Shown in pieces: positions 50,367 through 62,384 of a stretch of DNA of 64,000 nucleotides. Source of the stretch: Emiliania huxleyi CCMP1516 (taxonomy: Eukaryota > Haptophyta > Isochrysidales > Noelaerhabdaceae); contig NW_005201392.1 of assembly GCF_000372725.1 (NCBI RefSeq), forward strand, positions 925,620 through 989,619, written 5' to 3'. Position 1 is the first letter of the stretch. Each line of letters opens with the position of its first letter. The position numbers were made by a program, and so were the translations under genes. The notes beneath the pieces were generated by a model, which ran no database searches, was not told the origin of the DNA, and was given only the letters and a program-made list of their open reading frames with translations.

Positions 50367-50976
50367 CTCTTAATAGAAATCGCACCAGCCCTCCTCAACC
50401 CTCTAAATTTTCTTCGGGGCGCGCTCCGCGCGCGGCGCTCCGCGCCTGACTCCTTGAGCAGCGTAGGCGCTGGCTCGCACATGTTCTGCAGCTTGGCGCG
50501 CAATCGGCCGTGTCCGACACGGCGATACGAGTACACTGTACACATGGAACATCGCGGAACATGAGAAGGGGGGGGGGAGGGTCGTGTAAAACCTCCCTCA
50601 GAACAGTCCAAGTCCCGTGCCCAGTGCTGTGCGAGGGAGCCCGTAAAAATCCTTTATTGGTGTACCCGCTGTGTGTCAGCGCCAGTGCGCGCCAGTCCCG
50701 CGCCTAGTGTTGTGAGAGGGAGTGCACCTGGGCCACACTTCACAGAAGGTGCTCACCTCAACACCTTGGGTGCAGTCCCTCTGACCCTACCCCCGGTGCC
50801 GGTGTGGGCGCTGGCCGGCACACTTAGGTAGAGATACAGTAAGGTACAGACATGGGCCACTTACCTAAGGTGGAGGTATAGGACACCGCGCGCTACCTCG
50901 GTAAAGGTACGGGTGAGGTATGTGGGCGCCTCGCCGGACACACGCTCGCCCCCTCCCGACGGCCCCGCCCGACACG

Positions 50977-51396
50977 CTACTTAGCAGCATATATGGCGTG
51001 TTCTGGAGAACGTTGGAGCAGCGACATGTCGACGTCACTGAGCGGGTCGGCGGAGGGTGGGTCGACGGCCCGTGGCCGAGCCCGAGGATGGCGCAGCCGA
51101 AGCGGCAGCGTCGGAGGCTCGGAGCTCGATGGGTCCGGCGAGGTGGAGGACGGTGCAGCCGAGGGGGCGGAGACGTTGCCGTACTTCACCGTGAACTCGA
51201 CGGCCGTGCCCGGGTACGACGCGTTCTGCTCCGCGCCGGTGAGCTGCGGGAAGTGCTTGGGCCTGCTTGCCCGGGAGCTTGACGGCTAGCTTGACGGCCC
51301 TCGAGACTGTCAGCGGGCCCGGGTACTGCTTGATCACGTCCATGCCCATGGTCTGGAGCGTCGTGTTCTGCGTGGAGGTGGGCTTCTTGGGCGCCA
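50977..51396 (-). CDS. Small unidentified protein, one-base frame break
   Basis: ATG 51396. The first 45 residues read MAPKKPTSTQNTTLQTMGMD, VIKQYPGPLTVSRAVKLAVK, LPGKQA. The coding signal then continues one base out of frame as KHFPQLTGAEQNASYPGTAV, EFTVKYGN, and a Ser/Pro-rich tail to the stop at 50977. Reading GGCCCAAG at about 51253-51260 as GGCCAAG would make one protein of about 139 residues, so a homopolymer indel is likely. No family is recognised. Upstream and downstream (50830-50960, 51470-51600) the DNA is full of ACCTAGGTA/GGTACC-like short motifs. Confidence 0.45.
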
Positions 51397-52643
51397 TGAG
51401 AGCTGTGTGTTGCGTTTCGCGCGACGGGCGGTGCACACCTTATTCGCGCGCACCGCTGGTGTGAATGTCTCGAGAGTACCCCAGGTACCGGTGTGGACAT
51501 GTGGAGGGTACCTCGGTATAAGGTGCGCTAAGGTATAGCACTCACACACACACCTAGGTAGAGGGTGTGGGCGCTGCGCGCCTACCTCTGTGTCGGTACA
51601 AGGTGTACACCTGCACCTTCTGAAGCGTGGCACCTGGGAGTTGGTGCACTTGGAGAGACAACGGGGCTGCCGACACAGCCTGAGCGAACTCGTCACACCC
51701 GATTGGCGAGGGCGTCGGCAGGTTGGGTGGTACTGGGTGGCGAGGGGTGGGCGGCGACGGCGAGGGATGGCGGCGGCGAGGGCGGCGGCGGCGAGGTTGG
51801 CGGCGGGCTGGGTGGTGGTAACAGGAGGAAGAGTGCGGCGGGGGCGAACGGTGGCAGGGCGAGGGTGACGGTAGGTGTGGAGCTGTGGACACAAGGGAGT
51901 AGGCGGCGACGACATGCAGCGCATCAGTGGATCACCACACGAGGAAGTGGAGAGTCGGGCGCGGGCGGGCGAGCTAGCGGTGAGGCGGGGGGAGGGTGAC
52001 ATGGCGAGGGCGGTGGCGGGTGGATCACGAGGAAGTAGACATTCGGGCGGCGGGAGGCGAGGGCGATGGTTGTTGCCTTGAAGAATTGGCAAACACTGAC
52101 AAACCAAAACTCGGGCCCAGGACTCGGGCCCACAGACATCTCGCACACCCGCCGCGTGCGCCCCACCTCGCGGACGGGCGCAGCCACGCAGAGAGAGAGC
52201 GAGGAGGGGAGGGACGAGGGACAGGCAGAGAGTCAGTGGGACCGTCCCGTCCGTATCCAAGTGATCTGTGATCTGTAAGGGTCCGCCCGCAGGCGCATTT
52301 TGTATACCGAGACGGTGCCCGGTGCCGAGCGCAGGCAGAGCCCACAGGTCGGACCTTAAGACAGCGTTGTAAATCCCTGGGCGAGGGTGGTGGAGAGGGC
52401 GGTCTGTCGGCGCGCTAAACCGTAACCCACCGAGGCGAGGCCGGATCCACGCGCTGTCGGACCGCCCCGTTGGAGGTAGACCGCTCGTCTAGCCAATCAG
52501 CCTTAAGCGAGCGGCCTGGCCGTTGGAATGGACTAAGACCAGTCCCCGTCGGGAGAGATCGTCTGGCGGAGGTGATCCTCAAGAGGTGATCTACCGTCAC
52601 CTCGCCGGCGTGCCCGGCGAGTTCGGCTTAGATCTCCCCTCCC

Positions 52644-52738
52644 GCGCCAGACAGTCCCTGTGGTGGTCACGCGGCCTCTGGCTGGAACGCAACTACCGGC
52701 GGGACCGCGGTAGGACCGCCACAGGGACTGTCTGGCGC
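52644..52738. repeat. Inverted repeat (hairpin) with 23-bp arms
   Basis: GCGCCAGACAGTCCCTGTGG plus TGG at 52644-52666 is the near-perfect reverse complement of 52716-52738. The loop and right flank contain a second pair, CTACCGGCGGGACCGCGGTAG and CTACCGCGGTCCCGCCG. Could be a MITE remnant or cruciform. Confidence 0.75.
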
Positions 52739-53920
52739 CCCCGCCAACTACCGCGGTCCCGCCGAAGAGGGAGGAGTCGCCGAAGGACGGGTAGTCGTCG
52801 GTCATGCGGGGGGAGGAGGAGTCGGCGAGCAGCAGGGAGGAGAAATGCCTGAGAGGGTGGGGAGGGAGGCGTGAGGCGCGAGGTGAGGGGCGTGGGGGCG
52901 CGGGGCGCGGGTCGTGGGTGCGCGGGTGGGAGGCGAGGCGTGAGGCGCAGGGCAGGGGCAAGGTGTTTTGTGTGTGTGTGTGTGTGGGGGGGGGGGGTTG
53001 TGCGAGGGCTGGGCGGGGCAGGGCAGGGCGGCGGCGAGCGGCGAGCGGCGTCGGCGAGATCGGCGACGAAGAGAGGCGGTGGTGACGTACACGGCGGCAG
53101 TGTTTACGGCAGCAGCGCCGGTGGCGGCCCCGCGCAGCGGCGGCGGCGCCCTGAGTGAGGCAGACTGCCATGTACAGCCTGCTGGGAACGCTCCCGACGA
53201 GCGGCGCGCCATGCGGGCCCGCCGCGGGCGACGCGGGCGGCGAGCCGACACGCGTGTCGCAGGCGTAGACAGCACTGGCGAAGCGAGGCGGCCGGCGCCG
53301 GCCCCGGAGGCGGCTGCAGTAAGAGCAGCGAGGCAGAAGTCACTGTCCAAGGCGTACTGAGCAGGCTGCCATCGAGCAGCGCGCCATGCGGGCCTGCCGC
53401 CGGCGACGAGATTGGAGAGCCGACAGGCATCGAAGAGGTAAGTACTGAGGAGGGCCATCGCGCCCGAGGCGGTCCGCGCCGGCCCTGCAGGCCGTCTCAG
53501 AGAGCCTGGCGAGGCTGTACAGAATGCCGAGAGCATACTGAGCAGGCTGCCGTCGAGCGACGAGCCATGCTGGCTCGTCGCAGGCGATGAGGTCGAGGAG
53601 CCGATCGGAGCGTCGCAGAGGCTGCCGACCACTGCCGTTCGCCCTCGGGCCCAGGGGTGGAAGGCAAGCTTCCTGGCGTTTCTGGCGAGCGTCCAGACGT
53701 CGCAGAGCATCCGGCAGGCGCGCAGCGACCCAAATCTTTGCTCACCGCACGGCCGTGCGAGCCGTCGGTCGGTGGTGATGGTCGGCGTCGGCGCGCGCCG
53801 ACCAACGCGGCTGCGGTGGGCGTCATGACTCATGTGGCGGGCGACGGACTAGACATTGTGCGAATTTTCTTCGGTTTCCCATCATTCCAAGTAAGCAAGC
53901 ACCTATACCTCGCTCGCTCG

Positions 53921-53925
<5 letters not shown>

Positions 53926-53976
<51 letters not shown>
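53926..53976. repeat. (CA)n microsatellite
   Basis: About 23 CA units. Frames across it give Thr-His or Cys-Val repeats and are not genes. Confidence 0.95.
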
Positions 53977-53977
<1 letters not shown>

Positions 53978-54717
53978 CACACAACACATGGTTTGCATGC
54001 ATGGTGCGAGAACGCAGAGAGGGAGAAACGAAAGCAGACCGACCCCCAAGCAGGAGCGCTCTGGTGCTGGGCGGGTCGGGACCCCCCGCCCCCCCCTCAG
54101 GCCCCAGCAGCGCAGCTGGAGCGCGCTCTGTCTGTTGGGGGGTGCTGGCGTCTGTACCACGGGCGGACAGCTGTAACCTCCGCATGCATTCACCGGCGGG
54201 CCCTCCTCGTACTGCCAGCCGGGCGGTGCGGGGCATGCCAGCCTCTCTTTTACGCCTCCCTCTCGTGCCTCGCGGCGCCTCTGCTTCAAGGAAGGAACGA
54301 ACGAAGTGATACGGTTACGGACGGCTTCATTCATTTCGCAGAGAGTGCACATCTTTCTCTCGGGGGCATGCTGGACTCTGGCCCCGGATGCCACCTCGTC
54401 CTCGAGGATGCCACGCGACGGAGGGAAGTTGAACAAGAAGAGTAGCTCCCACCTGACTAGTGGTGCTCTCGAGGCCTAGCTATAGGCCCTAGCAGATCCG
54501 GAGAGGTGTGAAGCCCCGCCCGCCCCGGCCGGAGAGGGGGTGGAGGAGAGAGGGGGGGGGGGAGGGGGGCAGCCAGTTCGACGCCTCGATCGACCCCGGG
54601 GAGACGACAGGACACTGCGCTCAGCACGGCTTCGAGAGCATCGATCGAAGCTTGCTATACGCGAGGGGTTGCGTTTCTTTTTTGCCTCTCGTGGAGCGAG
54701 GCCCTGCTGCAGAGCGA

Positions 54718-55555
54718 TGTTCAGCAGCGCTGCGCAGAGCCGCCCCCCCTGCGCTCCCTGCCTCACCTCCCACCTGACTCGGATCGTAGGGGCCGCGTCA
54801 TCCGCGGGCAGCGCAAGGGCGCTGGCTCCATCTTCACCTCGCACACCAAGCACCGCAAGGGGCCCGCCTCTCTGCGCGCGATCGACTATGCGGAGCGGCA
54901 CGGCTACATTCGTGGCGTGATTCGCGACATCATCCACGATCCGGGCCGCGGCGCGCCCATCGCCAAGGTCGAGTTCAAGAACCAGTACAAGTTCAAGACC
55001 ATGAAGGAGCAGTGGACCGCGACGGAGGGGATGTACACTGGCCAGTTTGTGTACTGCGGCAAGCGGGCGCAGCTGGTGCCAGGCAACGTGCTGCCGCTGT
55101 CGTCGATGCCGCCGGGTACGGTGATCAACAACGTGGAGAAGCAGGCGGGCGACAAGGGCAAGTTCGCGAAGACGTCCGGCGGCTTTGCGCAGATTATCCA
55201 GCACATTGAGGGCGCGGGAAAGACGCGGGTGCGGCTGCCGTCGGGGCAGAAGAAAACCATCTCATCGGCGTCGCGCGCGTCGATCGGCATTGTGGCCGGC
55301 GGCGGCCGCATCGACAAGCCCCTGCTCAAGGCCGGCCGCGCCTTCCACAAGTACCGCGTCAAGCGCAACTCGTGGCCAAAGGTGCGCGGCGTCGCGATGA
55401 ACCCGGTGGAGCACCCGCACGGTGGCGGTAACCACCAGCACATCGGCCACCCGTCGACGGTCAAGCGCGACTCGGTACCCGGCCAGAAGGTCGGCCTCAT
55501 CGCCGCGCGCCGCACGGGCCAGATCCGCGGCCGCAAGGAGATCAACGACAAGTAG
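54718..55555 (+). CDS. RPL8: 60S ribosomal protein L8 (uL2)
   Basis: The main exon runs from 54790 to TAG 55553-55555 and encodes uL2 from residue 2: [60 protein letters not shown], then [20 protein letters not shown] with the universally conserved histidine of the peptidyl-transferase region, ending [12 protein letters not shown]. The exon starts with the G of the start codon: the only upstream AT|GT with suitable spacing is GCGAT|GTTCAG at 54718-54720, giving an ATG split AT|G by a 70-bp intron. That would make 255 residues against 257 in human RPL8. Start exon confidence is moderate, the identity is certain. Confidence 0.92.
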
Positions 55556-56104
55556 ATTGCGCGGCCGGTGCAGCTGCGGCGGCTGCGCGCGCGCGCGGCC
55601 CGACACGCGCGCCTGAGCTCGCAGCTCGTCTGGCCGTAGGCGCGCCCGCCGGCTGCTCTCTCGCGGCGCGGGGGCTTGGGGGTAATGCATGGCGGCCGCG
55701 CCGTGTCCAACGTGTCGGGTTTATGAAACCTGACACTTGCGCCCCGGCCTGCGCGCTGGCGCGGGCGGAGCCGCGCGGCGTGCGCAGTGTGGGTCCAGTG
55801 TCTCTTGTCTTTTACGCATCTGTGACTATCGTACATTCCACCCGCCGCTGGTTTCCACACTTCATGACACGACACAACGAAAGAGCAGAAGTCCGCCATG
55901 TCCTCGGCGGAAGTCCGCCGGTGGCGCGCGTGCGGCGTGCCGGCGCGGCGCCGCCGGCGGCGCGCTGACAACCGTCAACCGAGCTCGGACCCCCGCTCTG
56001 TGGGCGCTGGGTCCGAGCTGTGCTGCAATGCGACCGACGGTGTATCAGCCACATAAAAAAGAATTTCCTCATTGATGCCGTGAACGCAGGTCCTCGATTG
56101 CTGC
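55556..56104. other. Intergenic region between RPL8 and poly(A) polymerase
   Basis: 3' UTR of RPL8 and promoter of the next gene; CG-alternating runs near 55580-55600. No gene seen. Confidence 0.5.
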
Positions 56105-58073
56105 ATGTCTGCGCCGCTCAAAAAGAAGACCAAGCTGGCCGCCGCTCCGACGCTCGGCGTGAGCGCACCAATCTCGCTCGCCGGGCCGGACGCGCACGAC
56201 CTTCGCGAGACGCTCGCGCTCGAGCAAGAGTTGCGCGAGGCGCCGGCCGCTGGCGAGGGTGCGACGGCGTCAGCGGACGGCGCCGAGGTGTACGAGCGGC
56301 TGGTCGCAATCACCGCCCAGTGGGTGCAGGCGGTCGGACTCCGTGCCGGGCTGAGCGACGAGCAGGTTCGTGACGCGGGGTGTGCGCTGCTGCCATTCGG
56401 GTCGTATGCGCTGCTCGAGGAGCTGATGCCCGGCTCGGACCTCGACCTCGTCGTGGTGGTGCCGTACTTTGTGGATCGCGCCGACTTCTTCGCGGGCGGT
56501 GGCCTCGGCGGCGCCCTCCTCGCCCACGGCGCCGCCAACCTCCTCGCCGTCGAGGATGCTTTCGTCCCCGTCCTCAAGCTCTCGCTCGGCGGCGTGGCGG
56601 TCGACCTGCTCCTCGCGCGCGCCAAGGCGTCGAGCTCACACGAGATCCAACCTAGACCGCACACCATCACCGTAGCTCACCGCCACCCTCCCCGCCAAAG
56701 GTCCCGCAAGTGCCGCGCCGCCCGTCGCTCACCGACACGCTTCACCTCTACTCGCGCTGCATCGACGAGCCGGACGCACTCTCGCTCAACGGCTGCCTGG
56801 TCGCGGCGGAGGTGCTGCGGCTCGTGCCGAGCGCCGCCGCCTTCCGCACGGCGCTGCGCGCCGTCAAGCTGTGGGCGCGGCGGCGGCACATCGAGGGCTT
56901 CGCGCTCGGCTTGGCGGTCCTAGAAGCTGAAGCCGTGTTCTTGTATCGCAACCAGCGCTCGAGAGGACACGTCTTCGGCTGTATTTCGCCGTATTCGGCC
57001 GTATTCGGCTGTATTCGCACCCCCTCGCATTCGCGCGGGGCTCTGACGACGCTGCACGAGACCGTCCTCCCGCCCTCATGTTGGCGTATTCACCGCGCAG
57101 GCTTCCCGGGCGGCGTGGCTTGGGCGATCCTAGTCGCACGCGTGTGTCAGCTCTACCCCAACGCGGCCCCGTCGACGCTGTTCTCGCGCTTCTTCTCGAC
57201 CTGGCGCCCCCCCACCCCCCTCCCTCCTTTCCCTCCTGTCTTCCTTTCGGCGCGGCGCACAGCGTCTGTCGCCAGCGGCGTACTGCTCCTCTGGTGCCCT
57301 CAGGTCCCGATGGAAGTTTGGCGACCTCGTCGAGGGGACCGCGCTGCCCGTCCTGCTGGCGCCACTCGCCGCCCGCGCTTCAGACCGCGAGACGGCCGCG
57401 CCACCCGCGACCCTCGGCCTCTCGCGATCCGAATGGAACCCGGTGTAGTGCGGGGGGCGCGGAGGAAGGACGGGTGCGGGGAGGGCGCTTTCAGGCTGAG
57501 CGCCGACGGCGTGGCCATGGTAGGCGTCGTGGAGGGACCGTTCCTACCTCATGCCCGTCATCACGCCCACCCGCCCGCGGCTCAACGCCACGCGGACCGT
57601 GACGAGAACGACTCTGGCGGTGCTGCGCAACGAGCTCGAGCGCGCGCGAGAGCTGCTCCAGACGCAGCAGAGCGGGGGCGCGACGGCGGTACTCGAGCGG
57701 TCGCCCTTCTTCAGCAGCTACCGCGGGTACATCTGCGTCCACGTCTTCGCCGCCGCCGTCTCCGAGCAGCGGTATTGGCGCGGCTGGGTCAAGTCCCGGA
57801 TCTCGCGCTTCGTTGGCGCGCTCGAGCGGTGAAAGCTCCCCCCCCCCCCCCCCTCTCCCCCACTTGCCTCCTCAGTGCCATCAGCCTCGCAATGGCACCG
57901 CGCCCCGACGCGCTCTGCTGTGCTGCCGCCGAGGCGCACCCCCACCCCTCTGCCACCGCCCCCACTCTCACCGCCACCACGCGCAGGTATGGCCGTATCG
58001 AAAGACTCCACCCGCTGCCTACCGCCGTGCGGGTCGAGCCTCCGCCTGCGGTGCTGCGGCAGATGCAGCTCAT

Positions 58074-58106
<33 letters not shown>

Positions 58107-58362
58107 CCCCGCTGCCGCGCCGCCGCCCGGTTGTCACTGCTGTTTCTTCATTGGCGTCGGCTTTGCGCCCGAGCGGCTTGCGCCGCCGCCCGCCGCACGA
58201 TCGGCGCCTACCGACGCGCCCGACGGCACCAGCCTCGACCTGAGGGATGCCGCCGAGGAGTTTGTCGATCTGGTGGCGGGCTGGGAGCAGATGCCGCGCC
58301 TCTGCCCGTCGGGGCAGGTTCCCGCGGCTCTCGTCCGCGGATCCGTTTCGGCGCGTCGGTGA
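56105..58362 (+). CDS. Nuclear poly(A) polymerase
   Basis: Model join(56105-56626, 56701-56908, 57101-57203, 57304-57442, 57524-57828, 57987-58362), every junction in phase, 550 residues. Introns 1, 2 and 3 start GC; intron 4 and 5 start GT. Motifs match canonical PAP: LLPFGSYALLEELMPGSDLD with the catalytic GS and D-x-D, a third acidic residue in VAVDLLLARAK, SLNGCLVAAEVLRLVP, RAVKLWARRRHIEGFALG, FPGGVAWAILVARVCQLYPN, SYLMPVITPTRP and a C-terminal RNA-binding domain (WVKSRISRFVGALER, YGRIERLHPLPT). It adds poly(A) to mRNA 3' ends with CPSF in the nucleus. The basic N-terminus (LKKKTKLA) may be a nuclear signal. Poly-Ala runs interrupt the C-terminal domain. Intron 2 contains GTATTCG tandem units. 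Confidence 0.9.
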
Positions 58363-60174
58363 CACGTTCGCGACACTGATAGGTCCACTTGTGCTATTGC
58401 CGGCAGCCCGAGCTCCCCGCTGCGCTAACGTCCGGCTTCTTGCCCGCCGACGCCGCCGATGACGAGGCGGACGATTTCTGAGATTGGCATCAGCACGTCG
58501 TCGTCGCACGTCAAAACATTTTCTTATTTGTGAAGAGAGCGATTAGTTTCGACCGCGAGTCGTTCTTTATAAGCCGAAATAAAGCTTAAAGGGGCGAGGG
58601 CTCTGGGGGGGCGCGGGGGCCCTAGAGGGTACCCATGCGGGGGGAGATGGGGTCCCACGGCCCGCCGCAGGCGCCGATTTTTTCGAGATTTAATTATCAG
58701 ATTTTTTTCGAGCATTTTTTACTTGTTTTCATGGGAATTCGGCGACGGCGTATTGCGGCCATGCTATCACGCCTTGCGACAGCCTGTCGGCGCTGCTGAC
58801 CGTGCCCTGCTGCACAATTGATCACCTGCATAGCTCGCAGCCTTAGTATCAAGCATTCAGTGACGACCTGATCGTACGGTCAGTAGGAAGGTGTCCTTCC
58901 AACGTGTGCACGCTTCTGGCGCAATGCGCGTCGCCTCGGATTGGCTGCTGGCACTCTCGAGGCTATGCCTACGCAGCCTCGCGCGCATGGGCAGTCAAGA
59001 GGGACCACGCACCTTCTCAGGACAGCGCCGGTACCTCTCTCTTGGACCGGCAAACTTGGTGGTCTCGTGTCACCAATGTGGGACCAGTGCGGCATCGCGC
59101 CATCGACAGCTCTGAACTGCGCCTCACCACCGACCGGGAAGGCCGCCAAGTGGGCCAGCACAGGTTGCACATTGTGGCAGCAGTCAGCAGTGCATGTCTG
59201 ATAGCTAGAGCAGCAGCGTCAGGGTCGCAGGGTCGGATCGTGTCAAGCCTCTCGCCCGGCCGGCCGCGTGCAGACGTCGGCCTGTCTGCTGTCTGGAGTG
59301 ATCTGTCGGCGGTCAGTACGACCGATCAGGTCGGAGTTTTCTGATGGTTGGAGGGTCTATCTGTATGTACTCCTCGAGATCTCTCCAAATCTGCCCTCTA
59401 ATCAACCGTAATCATCCGGGAAGTTGGTGCTAACGGAGACTAACGGAGCCGGGGCCCCGTTTCCGCACTGCGGCGCGGCGCACGGTGCCTCCGGGGGCCC
59501 CCGCGCCCCCCCAGAGGGCGAGGGGGGGTCGGTCGTCACTCCCCGCTCCCGCCGCCGCGAGAGAGAGCGAGCAGCCACCCCGACCGGTGGTGGGTGGACC
59601 GCCTCGGAGGGGGGGTCCGGTCCACCCCTCGGGGGCAGACCACCTACCGGCAATTGCCCCTGGGAGTCCCCACAAACTAAGAAAGAAAGAAAACAGACAC
59701 CCCAAGGGAGGGATGGGAGGACGGCACGCCGCCACCACACAGGGATTTTAAGGAGAGGAGTGTGGTGCTAAGCCGTCGCCCACCCCCCACCACTTTAACC
59801 CTTGGGCGTCTGCCTCTTTCTATCTCCCTTCGCAGTCCCTCGCCGATTCTCGCTGCAACCTTCATGCCACCTCGCGGTCGCCCCACTCTCGTCGTTCTCC
59901 CTCCTGTCGCTCCATCCTCTGTCGCGTCGCTCTCCTCTACCTCGTCCTGCTGCGCCGCCGCTGCCCGCCGATCCCGCTCTCGCGGCTTCTTCTCGGCGCA
60001 ACTCCGCCCTCCTCGCGGCGTATTTTGGCCCCTCGAGTTTATCAAGCTCTCCTCGCGCAAGGACGACTCTTTCTGACACCCACCCCAATCATTTGCCGCC
60101 AAGTGGGGGTCCCCACGAAGTAAACCCGGGACATCAACGTTTATTTCGAAGTGCGGCGCGCTCCAAGAAACCAA
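58363..60174. other. Intergenic region with repeats R2 and R1
   Basis: An AT-rich tract at 58660-58740. R2 at about 59515-59690 (GGGGGGTCGGTCGTCACTCC, then GGGGGTCCGGTCCACC and GGGGGCAGACCACC) is joined directly to a reverse-complement R1 at 59679-59752. A truncated R2 end (GGGGTCCCCACGAAGTAAAC) sits at 60104-60123, 50 bp before the next ATG. No gene supported; frames at 59760-60070 are open but motif-free. Confidence 0.55.
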
Positions 60175-60555
60175 ATGGCGGGCCTTCGCGCCGATGAGCT
60201 GGAGCAGATGGCTGGTTTGAACCTTGGCGTAGGTTTGCCGGGCGCGCACCCCGGCGGGGCGCCGCTTCCAGGCTTTGGAGGTGGCGGCCTGCCTGGCGGA
60301 TGCGGCGGCGGCGGCGGCGGCTTCAGCGTCGGTGGTGGCGGGTTTGGTGGTGGCATGGCCAAGGGGTATGGCGCTGGAGTCGGCGTCGGCGTCGGCGTTG
60401 GCCCCGGTGGCGGCCAGGGACAGCGTGCGCTGCTTGGCAATGCGCCGCCTCTGCCACCAGGCGGCCATCGCGGCCAACCAGGCAGTGCTGGACAGCACGC
60501 GCAGCATTTCGGCGGCGGCGGCGGTTCCGCGGGGTTCTCGGCGGGGGGCGGCTTC

Positions 60556-60586
<31 letters not shown>

Positions 60587-60597
60587 GCGGCTATGGG

Positions 60598-60630
<33 letters not shown>

Positions 60631-61098
60631 TATGGCGGCGGCGGCGGCGGCGGCGGCGGCTACGGTGGCGGAAACTATGGTGGCCGCTTCGGTGACGGTA
60701 GCAACTATGGCAGTGGCGGCAGTGGCAACGACTACGGTGGCGGCGGCGGATTCTCTGGGCGAGGACGTCAGCAGCAGTGGGGCGGCGGGCTCGGATCCGG
60801 CGGCGGCGGCGGTCTCTCCATCGGAGACTTCCCAAAGGCGGCAGCGGAGTTCACTGCGGACGCGCCAGCCTTTGGACCTACCGGTTGGCAGGGCGGGGGC
60901 GGCGACGGCCGCGCGCTACTCACGGGGCGAGAGGACGGGGCGATGGTGCTTGCTTGCCCCTGCTGCCCCTTGCGCCGGGAGCTGGCTCCCGTCCTCAGCG
61001 CGAGCGGGATCCGCCCACAGGTGCTGGTCTCCTACCACGAGCTCAAGCAGGTGCTCGAGCGTTCGTTTGGTGAGATTGCCGCTGCGGCAGAGCAGTGA
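60175..61098 (+). CDS. Glycine-rich protein with conserved C-terminal domain
   Basis: ATG 60175 (MAGLRADELEQMAGLNLGVG) to TGA 61096-61098, 307 residues, single exon. Residues about 20-220 are Gly-rich with GGGGYGGG and NYGGRFGDGSNYG units as in low-complexity RNA-binding proteins. The C-terminal 90 residues are ordered: PKAAAEFTADAPAFGPTGW, GAMVLACPCCPLRRELAPVL, SASGIRPQVLVSYHELKQVL, ERSFGEIAAAAEQ. The CPCC motif and helices may bind metal or a partner. No RRM is present. Very repetitive GGC codons make indels likely in this stretch. Function unknown; phase-separating RNA granule or wall protein would be guesses. Confidence 0.6.
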
Positions 61099-62384
61099 GT
61101 GAAGCGTGCGTTGCAATCTGAGCGTGGATGGGCACACGACACGTTGGGCGTCGACGTGCGCGGGCCCGTAGTGCGTTCTCCGTTGGGTGTATGAGAGGAC
61201 GACGCTCGGCGCGGCCGTTTTGCGTACACATGATGCGGGCCCCCGCCCACGGCGATTTGGGAGTTTGGCCTTTTGCGCCGCGCGTTCACAGTGGCGCACA
61301 CATGCAGTATAGACGCGCCTTTTCGCCAATTGGTCGCGACGAATTCGTGTGCGACGGGACACACTCTCGCGCCCGCTGCTCGGCTCGCCCGTGCGGAGCG
61401 GGTGTGGAGTGTGCGCGGTGCGGCGCGCACGTGCCGCGTCACCGTGTCTCCAGTCTCGACTCGCCACACACTCGTGTCCCTCGGTTACAAAAAAAAAAAT
61501 TGCTTTCGAAGAAAAACGAGCACGCATATTCTCCCCCCTCCATTCTCTCCCCCTTGGCGCGGGCGCCCCTCTCCCCCCAGCTCTCGGTATCGCGTACTGC
61601 ACGAGGCTACCGTGGGCCCCGCCTGCGCGCTGGGGGTTCCCTGCCCTGTCGGGCAGCCTAGCTCTGAACCTGGGGTAGCTACCTAATGCGGGGCGAATGA
61701 GTGATGAAGTTAGTGCCTTGGTGTGCCCGTTTCCCGTTATGGCTTCCCCTGGTCTCGCGACCATGAATGAGAGCTCTCACTCCCAGGGTACTCCCGCGTA
61801 TCTGGATCCCTTATCCCCCCCCTCTTCCCCCCCCTTTCTCTCTCCGAGATGACCCGTGCTCTACGTGCCTAGGGTTGGTCTTCGGGGAGGGGGGATTGTC
61901 GGTGTGTCTTCGCGAGTTTTTCTCGCTGGACGCCCAACAGCTTCGATGTCCCTCCTTAGCGCCCCGGGTAGAGCGTGGTCTCCCCTGGAGCCTGCCACGC
62001 CCGTTCTGTCTAAGCCCAGGGTTCAGCTTTCCAGTTGATCCTTATCGGACTGGTGAGTTCTTTCTCGCTGCCAGTGTGACGCCCCGGCAACATTGGCAGC
62101 GGTGCTACACACACTACGCCATCTTTCGTTTGAGTTTTAGGAGTGTTTTTTGTTAACAATTTTTACGGGCTAGCGATTTCGCAGTACATGCGCACTAGTG
62201 TGGCAGCGATAACGTCCCCGTGGCATGCTAAGGGGGCGCATGCGCACACCAGCCCCACGCGTCTGCCTCGCAACATCAGGGAGAGGACTCTTCCCAGCAT
62301 CTCTTTGCGCTGTTCTCCCGTGACTCGCGCTGTCCCGTGGTGAATACGGAGGGGGGGGGTGTAGTCTCTCGCCACCTCCAGGAG
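61099..62384. other. Intergenic region, no supported gene
   Basis: Includes an A run at 61490-61500 and a less GC-rich tract at 61650-62340 with GGGGTAGCTACC palindrome at about 61670. I looked for tRNA, rRNA and snRNA structures here and found none convincing. Confidence 0.4.

Larger units (their letters stand above)
51397..54717. other. Repeat-rich region without a firm gene
   Basis: 51700-52050 is G-rich with GGCGGCGA runs; 52260-52560 shows nothing. 52644-52738 is an inverted repeat, 52960-52990 a GT/G run, 53160-53600 a degenerate threefold repeat, 53926-53976 a (CA)n tract. Minus-strand frames over 53160-53600 have a repeated Ser-Pro-rich sequence that might be exons of an unidentified protein, but boundaries cannot be drawn. 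Confidence 0.4.

Noticed and set aside
51565-53833. Many overlapping Arg/Gly-rich frames
   Set aside because: G-rich repeats keep several frames open; only the minus-strand threefold repeat at 53160-53600 retained as a finding.
61650-62160. Possible structured RNA (GGGGTAGCTACC palindrome, GTGATGA motif)
   Set aside because: No tRNA, snRNA or box C/D arrangement could be completed; the motifs are too short.
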